DNA from: Bacteroidales bacterium
GTDB lineage: Bacteria > Bacteroidota > Bacteroidia > Bacteroidales > VadinHA17
Length of the DNA: 5,387 bases
Direction of reading: 5' to 3'
NCBI GenBank assembly: GCA_029935275.1
Contig: JAOZKQ010000152.1
Span: 1-5,387, forward strand
Of this stretch, positions 1 to 5,387 are shown one piece after another (the stretch's first letter is position 1; each line of letters opens with the position of its first letter). The notes below the pieces were generated by a model, which did no database searches, had not been told where the DNA came from, and saw only the letters and a list, made by a program, of their open reading frames with translations. The position numbers and the translations under genes were made by a program.

Positions 1-65
1 TTCGTAGTTTTGAAAATCAGGAGTTTACTAATGTAAATGACTGTTTTCAAAACAAAAGTAACGAA
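1..65. repeat. Long imperfect palindrome (possible hairpin) upstream of the cytochrome b gene
   Basis: A ten-base perfect inverted repeat, GTTTTGAAAA at 7-16 and TTTTCAAAAC at 44-53, encloses further pairing: CAG 18-20 with CTG 41-43 (one bulged T at 17) and TTTAC 24-28 with GTAAA 33-37, around a TAAT loop at 29-32. TTCGT at 1-5 also pairs with ACGAA at 61-65 outside it. Together this gives about 18 base pairs in the main stem. No T-run follows on either strand, so it is not a classical intrinsic terminator. It could be a cruciform or RNA structure, a regulator-binding palindrome for the downstream respiratory genes, or the end of an upstream transcript. The pairing is visible in the sequence; the role is unknown. 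Confidence 0.5.
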
Positions 66-134
66 ATTATTGACGTTTTCTTGATGACACTATTTATAAC
101 TATTATAAGAGAAATACAACTATTTTTGTGTTCT

Positions 135-1469
135 ATGCCTGAGAATCAAAATCAAGAGCTAAATAAGTACTTTCCTGAATCAACCAGGACACGCAAAGTT
201 TTTAAAAATCTGATACTTCATCTGCATCCTGTGAAAGTACGCCGTGCCAGTTTGGATTTCAGGCATACCTGGGGCTTAGGAGGAATGGCAGCTATGCTAT
301 TTGTGATACAGGTTTTAACGGGTTTGATTTTACGCTTTGCTTATCTGCCTGTGGTTGATCAGGCTTATGAATCGATTCTACACCTGGGCAGGTCTGTTTT
401 TTTTGGCCAGTTTATCCGGAATATTCATCATTGGAGTGGCATGTTGATGGTAATTATTACCTTCCTTCATATTTTACGGGTATTTTATACCGAAGCATTC
501 CATCCTCCCAGGCGTGGCAACTGGGTGATTGGAGTGGTTTTGTTTGTTCTGGTAATTTTCTCAAATTTTTCAGGATACCTTTTGCCATGGGACCAGCTTT
601 CCTATTGGGCTGTAACGGTTATGACCAGTATGCTGGAATATATACCCGGTATTGGTGGCTGGCTGGCACAGCTGGTTAGGGGTGGTGATATTGTGGGGCC
701 TGTTACCCTTTTGAACTTTTATACTTTTCATACTGCACTTCTGCCTTTGGCAATTGTTATTTTAATGGCTTTTCATTTTTGGAAGGTGAGAAAATCCGGA
801 GGGGTGGTAATACCCGGTGGGAAAGAAAATCCTGATAAAGAATATGTGAATACAGTTCCAAACCTTGTTTTAAAGGAGCTGGTTATTGCCCTCGTGTTAA
901 CGGGTTTGATTTTATTGCTAAGTGTATTTTTCAATGCTCCATTACTTGAAAAGGCAAACCCGGCATTAAGTCCTAATCCGGCTAAAGCTCCCTGGTATTT
1001 TTTGGGGATCCAGGAGCTTTTAATGCATTTTCATCCGTTTTTTGCGGCCATTTTAATTCCGTCTCTTTTTATTGGACTGCTCATTTGGTTGCCTTATAGT
1101 AAGTTTGATAAAAAGGATCCGGGTATTTGGTTTGTCTCTGAAAAAGGGCGTAAACTTTGTATAAAAGTAACTGTTTTTACAATTATTTTTGTGCCGGCTT
1201 TGGTAATATCAAATGAATTTCTTCCTGAAGTACTTGGCTCTGCTTCTGGTTGGAAGGCTGTGGTTTTGGAAGGACTGCTCCCTTTTCTTGTGCTAGTGTT
1301 TCTATTGTGGGGATGGATATTCCTGCTTGTTAAGAAACACGGATTTAGTAAAAATGAAATTGTTCAGGCCATTTTTACTTTTTTGGTAGTGTCCTACCTG
1401 ACATTGATGATAATTAGTATTTGGTTCAGGGGAGAAGGGATGGCTTTGATGTGGCCCTGGAATGTTTAG
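135..1469 (+). CDS. Menaquinol-type cytochrome b, fused b6/subunit IV form, of a Rieske/cytochrome b complex
   Basis: This is the membrane subunit that oxidises quinol and carries electrons across the inner membrane through two b haems. Numbering from the TTG at 81, the haem ligands are His116 and His130 in the second helix, and His217 and His232 in the fourth. The last pair has 14 residues between them, as in cytochrome b6, not 13 as in mitochondrial cytochrome b. The Qo-site loop GYLLPWDQLSYW lies at 165-176. The PEWY position reads APWY (303-306). The b6 and subunit IV halves are fused, and about nine membrane segments can be counted (near 67-88, 112-133, 147-168, 214-234, 262-283, 319-338, 360-378, 395-417, 428-448), one more than in mitochondrial cytochrome b. 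The cysteine that anchors haem ci in b6f is replaced by Gly65. The start is uncertain: ATG 135 is chosen because homology begins soon after it, but ATG 84 or TTG 81 are possible and none has a Shine-Dalgarno. The Rieske gene follows after 57 bases. Confidence 0.93.
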   Translation: MPENQNQELNKYFPESTRTRKVFKNLILHLHPVKVRRASLDFRHTWGLGGMAAMLFVIQVLTGLILRFAYLPVVDQAYESILHLGRSVFFGQFIRNIHHWSGMLMVIITFLHILRVFYTEAFHPPRRGNWVIGVVLFVLVIFSNFSGYLLPWDQLSYWAVTVMTSMLEYIPGIGGWLAQLVRGGDIVGPVTLLNFYTFHTALLPLAIVILMAFHFWKVRKSGGVVIPGGKENPDKEYVNTVPNLVLKELVIALVLTGLILLLSVFFNAPLLEKANPALSPNPAKAPWYFLGIQELLMHFHPFFAAILIPSLFIGLLIWLPYSKFDKKDPGIWFVSEKGRKLCIKVTVFTIIFVPALVISNEFLPEVLGSASGWKAVVLEGLLPFLVLVFLLWGWIFLLVKKHGFSKNEIVQAIFTFLVVSYLTLMIISIWFRGEGMALMWPWNV

Positions 1470-1526
1470 ATGATATGTTTATTATAAGAATTATAAATAA
1501 AGGGCTGATTTTGGCTCATATATAAA

Positions 1527-2036
1527 ATGAATAAATCTCTTAAAAGTAAAGCCATGAATAAGGATGGAATTTCCAGACGGGGATTTTTCAACCGTGCCTG
1601 GAAATGGTTGGGAGTAATTGCCGGACTGGAAATTGCCGGAGTATCCCTTGCATTTATTTTTACCGGAAGAAGTAAGCAGCAGCAATCAGATCAATTGAAA
1701 GTACTCGCAAGAATTGAAGATATTCCTCTGGGAACAGTTTTCCCCTACCGTGTTGGTCAGCTTTATCTGGTTCGTCTTAAGGATGGTGGATTTATGGCCT
1801 TATCTCTGAAATGTACGCATTTGGGTTGTTCCATTCGTTGGTATGAGGATGATAATAAATTTGTTTGTCCATGCCATGCTTCCGAATTTGATATGAAGGG
1901 GAATGTAACCAAACCTCCTGCTCCCCGTGCCCTTGATATCTATTATGTACTTGTTGAAGATGGTTTAGTTAAGGTAGATCTGGGCCGGAAGATTAAAAGA
2001 AGGAAATTTGAGAAATCACAGCTTACTTTTGCCTGA
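1527..2036 (+). CDS. Rieske [2Fe-2S] iron-sulphur subunit of the quinol-oxidising complex
   Basis: This protein takes the first electron from quinol at the Qo site of cytochrome b and passes it to a c-type cytochrome outside the membrane. The 169 residues start with a Tat-type signal/anchor: twin arginines at 17-18 in SRRGFF, then a hydrophobic helix at about 28-46 that probably stays as the membrane anchor. The Rieske fold follows, with cluster box one CTHLGC at 96-101 and box two CPCHAS at 114-119, giving ligands Cys96, His98, Cys114 and His117 and disulphide cysteines Cys101 and Cys116. Ser119, which hydrogen-bonds the cluster, is kept, but the usual Tyr two residues later is Phe121; in characterised Rieske proteins this change lowers the redox potential. 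The tail after 153 is strongly basic. ATG 1527 is the first start; Met10 (1554) would also keep the Tat motif. The next gene begins 12 bases after the stop, so the genes are very probably cotranscribed. Confidence 0.95.
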   Translation: MNKSLKSKAMNKDGISRRGFFNRAWKWLGVIAGLEIAGVSLAFIFTGRSKQQQSDQLKVLARIEDIPLGTVFPYRVGQLYLVRLKDGGFMALSLKCTHLGCSIRWYEDDNKFVCPCHASEFDMKGNVTKPPAPRALDIYYVLVEDGLVKVDLGRKIKRRKFEKSQLTFA

Positions 2037-2048
2037 AAAAATAGATAA

Positions 2049-4373
2049 ATGGAACATTGGAAGAAAATAGGTTTTATTGCAACGGTCATAATTGTCCTTG
2101 CATTTCCATTGTACCTTTTCCGGATTGTTTTTTTTGGTATTGGTGACCAGGATCAGCTAAACCCAGGGCTTCACTACGTTGGTAGCGAAACCTGTATTGA
2201 ATGTCATAAGCAGGAATATGACGACTGGCTTATTTCAGATCATGCACTTGCTATGGATACTGCAAGTGAAAAGTCGGTTTTGGGTGATTTTAATAATTCG
2301 GAGTTTGAACGATATAATGTTACCAGCCGTTTTTATAAAAAGGACGGGAAGTTCTTTGTACATACACAGGGTCCGGGGGGAAAGATGGGCGATTTTCAGG
2401 TTGCTTATACTTTTGGCTATACTCCTTTGCAACAATACCTGATTCCTTTTGAAGGGGGGCGTCTGCAATGTTTGCCCATTGCCTGGGATACGGATAAGGG
2501 CAGATGGTATCACCTGGCAGACTCGGTTTATCATGGAGAAGATATAAAACCTGATGACTGGCTTTATTGGACCAATAACGGGCAAAACTGGAATGGAATG
2601 TGTGCAGATTGCCATTCTACTGAACTGAAAAAGGGATTTAACCCTGAGACTAAAACTTTTAATACCACCTGGTTTGAGATTAATGTAGGATGTGAAGCCT
2701 GCCATGGCCAGAGTTCTGCACATCTCGACTGGGCAAATATCCCAGAGATGGCCAGACCTCAGGGGCAAAACTATGGGCTGGTAGTTAAAACCAGTCATAT
2801 TAATAATAAAGAATATGTGGATGGATGCGCCCGCTGTCATGCCCGGCGAAGTGTATATGGTGATTTTCAAGGCCATTTTAGTGATTTGCTGGATTATATG
2901 AACCCGCAAAATCCTGCAGAACCCTATTATTATCATGACGGGCAGATCCTGGATGAGGATTATGTCTATGCTTCCTTTCTTCAATCTAAGATGTATGACA
3001 ATGATATCCAGTGCAATGACTGTCATAATGTTCATAGTGGAAAAACTATTTATCCGGTAGATGGGAATGAACTTTGTATAAGGTGTCACCGTGCGGAAGA
3101 TTATGATATATATAATCATCATTTTCATAAATATCCAGGCGAAGCCGGAGATGATATTCTTATTGGTGATTCTATTGTAAAAGTTGGGCAGGGAGCTTTA
3201 TGCATTAACTGCCATATGCCGGGGAAGTATTATATGGGAGTTGATTTTCGCCGTGATCATAGCATTCGTATCCCACGGCCTGATCTGACATTAGAGATTG
3301 GCAGCCCAAATGCATGTAATCAATGTCATACAAACGAAACTACAAAATGGGCTGTAAAGTATATAAATCAATGGTATGGTGAAAATAAAAGATCTCATTA
3401 CGGAAAAGCTATTGCAAAGGCTGCCGGTTATGATACTTCTGCAATAGCTGACCTTATGAGCTATTCAATGGATACCTTGTATCCGGTGAATATTCGTACA
3501 ACTTCGATTGCATTGTTAGGGAACTTTCAGGATAGTAAAGCTCAGAAGGCTATTAATGTTAGCCTGGATGATCCGGAGTCCGTAATAAGATATACTGCAG
3601 TTCAGGCATATAATGCCGGCACACCTGAAGAATTTGTTTCAAAAATGGAGCCCTACCTTAAAGATCCGGCAAAAGGGGTAAGGATGGTTGCAGCTTTCAG
3701 GTTTACTTCTATACCTGAACAGTTTCTCAGAAAGGATACCATGTTCCTTAATTCATACCACAGAGCATTGAATGAATACATTGATGCAATGAATTATGCA
3801 GGTGATTTTGCTGCCAGCAGGCATAATCTGGGCATCGTTTATGCCAATCTGGGTGAGCTGAAAAAGTCAGAGGAAAGTTATAAAGAGGCTCTTTTGATTG
3901 ATAATCAGTTTTATCCGGCTAAATTGAACCTGGCAATGGTGTATAACCAATTGGGTGAAAATGCAAAAGCCGAATTACTTTTGAAAAATGTTGTGGAGAA
4001 GCACCCTGAAGTAACTGAGGCTTATTATTCCCTTGGTCTTTTGCTGGCTGAGGAGAAGAAGTATGAGGAATCTGTAAAATTCCTTGAAAAAGCTGCTGTA
4101 GTAATGCCAGACAGGGCAAGGATATTTTATAACCTTAGCCTGTTGTACCAGTATCTTCAAAAACCTGATAAAGCTGAACAGTCAATGTTGAAAGCCCTGG
4201 CAGTTGAGCCTGAGAATCCGGACTTTTTGTATGCAATGGCTGATTATTATGTGAAAATGGGAATAACTGACAAAGCAGAATTTTATGCATTGAAACTTAA
4301 CAAAATGTCTCCGGGGAATCAATCAGTGGAGAGTCTTTTAAATGTTATAAATAGCTTGAAGCAACAAGAATAA
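2049..4373 (+). CDS. Membrane-anchored octahaem c-type cytochrome with HEAT-like and TPR repeats
   Basis: A 774-residue periplasmic electron-transfer protein. An N-terminal hydrophobic segment at about 8-30 looks like an uncleaved signal anchor. Eight CxxCH haem sites follow, with first cysteines at 49, 185, 215, 260, 322, 343, 385 and 423. The opening (GSETCIECH, then W60 and a DHA motif at 64-66) resembles the cytochrome c554 family. No CxxCK site is present, which argues against NrfA- or ONR-type nitrite reductases. Residues 480-556 look like two HEAT-like repeats. Residues 586-755 hold five TPRs with an exact 34-residue period (equivalent positions 593, 627, 661, 695, 729), a protein-binding surface. 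Similar C554-like cytochromes with TPR tails occur in many bacteria without an assigned function. Its place 12 bases behind the Rieske gene, with no c1 or cytochrome f nearby, suggests it accepts electrons from the Rieske protein; this is inference. An enzymatic role is not excluded. It has no Shine-Dalgarno, only an A-rich leader. Confidence 0.9.
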   Translation: MEHWKKIGFIATVIIVLAFPLYLFRIVFFGIGDQDQLNPGLHYVGSETCIECHKQEYDDWLISDHALAMDTASEKSVLGDFNNSEFERYNVTSRFYKKDGKFFVHTQGPGGKMGDFQVAYTFGYTPLQQYLIPFEGGRLQCLPIAWDTDKGRWYHLADSVYHGEDIKPDDWLYWTNNGQNWNGMCADCHSTELKKGFNPETKTFNTTWFEINVGCEACHGQSSAHLDWANIPEMARPQGQNYGLVVKTSHINNKEYVDGCARCHARRSVYGDFQGHFSDLLDYMNPQNPAEPYYYHDGQILDEDYVYASFLQSKMYDNDIQCNDCHNVHSGKTIYPVDGNELCIRCHRAEDYDIYNHHFHKYPGEAGDDILIGDSIVKVGQGALCINCHMPGKYYMGVDFRRDHSIRIPRPDLTLEIGSPNACNQCHTNETTKWAVKYINQWYGENKRSHYGKAIAKAAGYDTSAIADLMSYSMDTLYPVNIRTTSIALLGNFQDSKAQKAINVSLDDPESVIRYTAVQAYNAGTPEEFVSKMEPYLKDPAKGVRMVAAFRFTSIPEQFLRKDTMFLNSYHRALNEYIDAMNYAGDFAASRHNLGIVYANLGELKKSEESYKEALLIDNQFYPAKLNLAMVYNQLGENAKAELLLKNVVEKHPEVTEAYYSLGLLLAEEKKYEESVKFLEKAAVVMPDRARIFYNLSLLYQYLQKPDKAEQSMLKALAVEPENPDFLYAMADYYVKMGITDKAEFYALKLNKMSPGNQSVESLLNVINSLKQQE

Positions 4374-4441
4374 TAGAGGAACCCATATTCGTTTCTGGTT
4401 TGTTGTAGCCTCTAAAAAATTGAAATTTAATCATTATTGAA
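4374..4441 (+). other. Intergenic gap with a weak nested inverted repeat
   Basis: The gap between the cytochrome and ankyrin genes contains TAGAGG at 4374-4379 pairing with CCTCTA at 4409-4414, and inside it AACC at 4380-4383 pairing with GGTT at 4397-4400, with unpaired bases on the 3' side. It is followed by five As, not Ts, so it is not a classical intrinsic terminator. It may be a short RNA structure between two parts of one transcript, or chance. I found no convincing Bacteroidota promoter (TTTG, then TAnnTTTG about 19 bases later) here, so whether the ankyrin gene has its own promoter is open. Confidence 0.25.
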
Positions 4442-5086
4442 ATGAAAATATTAAAAAAATACTCTCAGGTTTTGAAAACTATTTTTATCATTATTTTAAG
4501 CTTTTCGTTTCAGGCCGGCTTTATTGCCTGTACTTCCAACCCTAAAAAGGATACCAGCCAAAAGGAAACAAAATCAAAAATTGAGAAAGCTGAAAGTAGT
4601 GGGACAGCTCTTGAGCCCGATGCATTTTGGGAGGCTGCCTTAAATGGAGACCTGGAAGGTGTCAGCTCCATGTTGAAGTTGGGAATGGATGCAAATGAGA
4701 CTGATGTAGAGGGAAGGACAGCCCTCATGTTTGCAGCTTATAATGGCCATACCGAAATAGCAAGGATTTTAATTGACCGTGGAGCAAAAATAGATGCTTT
4801 GGATCATTCACACCGGACTGCACTCTTGTTTGCGGCAACCGGCCCTTTTCCAGAAACAGTTAAATTCTTACTTGATAATAAATCAAATCCAAATGTTGTG
4901 GATAATGGTGAGCATTTTTCACCACTTATGCATGCAGCTGCTGAAGGGAATCTGGATATTGTAAAGATTTTACTGGAATATGGGGCTGACCCGGATTTAA
5001 AGGATGTGGACGGGGATACTGCTGAGTCATTTGCCAGGCAAAAAGGGCATACCGCCCTTGTGGATTATCTGAAATCAATGAAATAG
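4442..5086 (+). CDS. Ankyrin-repeat lipoprotein (periplasmic or membrane-attached)
   Basis: A 214-residue protein with a lipoprotein-type signal: lysines at 2, 5 and 6, a hydrophobic core at about 13-28, and a lipobox-like FIAC with Cys30 as the probable lipidated residue (Phe at -3 is tolerated but not ideal). A charged, Lys/Ser/Thr-rich linker covers 31-58. Five ankyrin units follow at about 59-89, 90-122, 123-156, 157-189 and 190-213. The second (GRTALMFAAYNGHTEIARIL) and fourth (SPLMHAAAEGN, then ILLEYGADPD) are the clearest; the first and last are the degenerate caps. Ankyrin repeats bind proteins and have no catalytic residues, so the role is probably scaffolding or inhibition outside the cytoplasm. 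It lies 68 bases after the cytochrome gene on the same strand and may belong to the same transcript. Its partner is unknown; a link to the respiratory complex rests only on position. The ATG follows an A/T-rich leader without a Shine-Dalgarno. Confidence 0.88.
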   Translation: MKILKKYSQVLKTIFIIILSFSFQAGFIACTSNPKKDTSQKETKSKIEKAESSGTALEPDAFWEAALNGDLEGVSSMLKLGMDANETDVEGRTALMFAAYNGHTEIARILIDRGAKIDALDHSHRTALLFAATGPFPETVKFLLDNKSNPNVVDNGEHFSPLMHAAAEGNLDIVKILLEYGADPDLKDVDGDTAESFARQKGHTALVDYLKSMK

Positions 5087-5102
5087 CCGGACATGCAAAA
5101 AT

Positions 5103-5121
5103 GGAATTTCAATTCTTTTTT
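5103..5121 (+). terminator. Weak candidate terminator after the ankyrin gene
   Basis: GAAT at 5104-5107 pairs with ATTC at 5112-5115 around a four-base loop (with a possible G-T pair outside), and six Ts follow at 5116-5121. The stem is short and AT-rich, so it would be a weak intrinsic terminator. It overlaps the end of the minus-strand gene, as is common between convergent genes. The T-rich run beyond it is also explained by Lys/Glu codons on the other strand, so the T-tract alone is not strong evidence. Confidence 0.3.
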
Positions 5122-5387
5122 CTTTCCTCTTTTTCCCTTTTTTTCGCTTCTTTTATTTCTTTTTCATTTCTTCCGGGTAAAATTATATTAATTACACCCT
5201 CTGCAAGTGTCCGGACCATATAATTAATAATCCCTTTATTGGGGTCTCTTTCAAAATTCATGCTGCCTGTTCTTGCAGGCATATCCTGTTGAGGATTTTT
5301 TTTGTAAATCAGGTTATTAGCAAGACCTGACCATAACCATTGGACAGGACTAAGTTCGTATAGAATACTCTTTTTTCTAAGGAAATT
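5109..5387 (-). CDS. C-terminal part of an unrecognised protein, cut by the window edge
   Basis: The minus strand is open from the window edge at 5387 down to a TGA at 5109-5111, giving the last 92 residues of a longer protein whose start lies outside. I do not recognise the family. Visible features, numbered within the fragment: a tryptophan-containing stretch VQWLWSGLANNLIY at 15-28, a polar segment with NFERDPNKG at 44-52, a mildly hydrophobic stretch INYMVRTLAEGVINIILPG at 54-72, and a tail from 73 made almost only of Lys, Glu and Arg. The mixed, non-repetitive composition and the usual charged C-terminal tail make it look like real coding sequence. A loose resemblance to the C-termini of large AsmA/DUF748-like envelope proteins came to mind but is only an impression. 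The gene converges on the ankyrin gene with 22 bases between the stops, so it belongs to a separate transcription unit. Confidence 0.7.
   Translation of the reverse strand, partial: NFLRKKSILYELSPVQWLWSGLANNLIYKKNPQQDMPARTGSMNFERDPNKGIINYMVRTLAEGVINIILPGRNEKEIKEAKKREKEERKKN

Noticed and set aside
121..128. TATTTTTG, a match to the Bacteroidota -7 promoter element
   Set aside because: There is no TTTG element at the expected distance upstream, and the transcript would start at or after the chosen ATG.
431..679. An 82-codon plus-strand frame inside the cytochrome b gene
   Set aside because: It overlaps the haem-ligand and Qo-loop coding region in another frame and shows no domain of its own.
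1478..1501. AT-rich inverted repeat (TTATAA 1482-1487 and 1491-1496, with TTTA/TAAA outside) between cytochrome b and Rieske genes
   Set aside because: It consists only of A-T pairs around a three-base spacer in AT-rich DNA and has no T-tract after it; chance is a good enough explanation.
2235..3128. A 297-codon open frame on the minus strand inside the octahaem cytochrome gene
   Set aside because: It is antisense to the eight-haem coding region, has an isoleucine-rich composition without recognisable motifs, and is explained by codon bias of the true gene.
2049..4373. Octahaem protein as a nitrite reductase or hydroxylamine oxidoreductase
   Set aside because: All eight sites are CxxCH with no CxxCK, the first two sites are widely separated, and the HEAT/TPR tail is not part of those enzymes; the evidence favours an electron carrier of the C554-like type.
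5087..5214. CCGGACA at 5087-5093 matching TGTCCGG at 5208-5214 as an inverted pair
   Set aside because: Only seven bases, over 100 bases apart, and the right copy lies inside the minus-strand coding frame; no support for a mobile element or attachment site.

Overview
The window looks like a piece of a Bacteroidota (Bacteroidetes) chromosome. The evidence is indirect: AT-rich DNA, almost no Shine-Dalgarno sequences before any start, A-rich leaders, and protein sequences of the type seen in marine or anaerobic members of that phylum (menaquinol-type cytochrome b, a C554-like multihaem cytochrome with TPRs, an ankyrin lipoprotein). The genus cannot be read from the sequence.

Layout: positions 1-65 hold a long imperfect palindrome. 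Then come three tightly spaced plus-strand genes that form one respiratory unit: a fused b6/subunit-IV type cytochrome b (135-1469), a Tat-type Rieske iron-sulphur protein (1527-2036) and a membrane-anchored octahaem c-type cytochrome carrying HEAT-like and five TPR repeats (2049-4373). After a 68-base gap comes a plus-strand ankyrin-repeat lipoprotein (4442-5086). It converges on a minus-strand gene whose last 92 codons fill 5109-5387; this fragment is cut by the window edge and I cannot name it.

How the genes fit together: cytochrome b and Rieske are the two conserved parts of a quinol:acceptor oxidoreductase (bc1/b6f superfamily). No cytochrome c1, cytochrome f or small class I cytochrome c gene is present. 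The octahaem protein starts 12 bases after the Rieske stop, so it is the obvious candidate for the third redox subunit or direct electron acceptor, with its TPR part as a periplasmic docking surface. The Rieske cluster-binding site has Phe where high-potential Rieske proteins have Tyr, which fits a low-potential, menaquinol-oxidising chain. The ankyrin lipoprotein may be an accessory periplasmic protein, but nothing in its sequence links it directly to electron transfer.

No RNA gene, CRISPR array, insertion sequence or attachment site was seen. The most interesting point is the pairing of a Rieske/cytochrome b core with an octahaem-HEAT-TPR cytochrome in place of c1/f.
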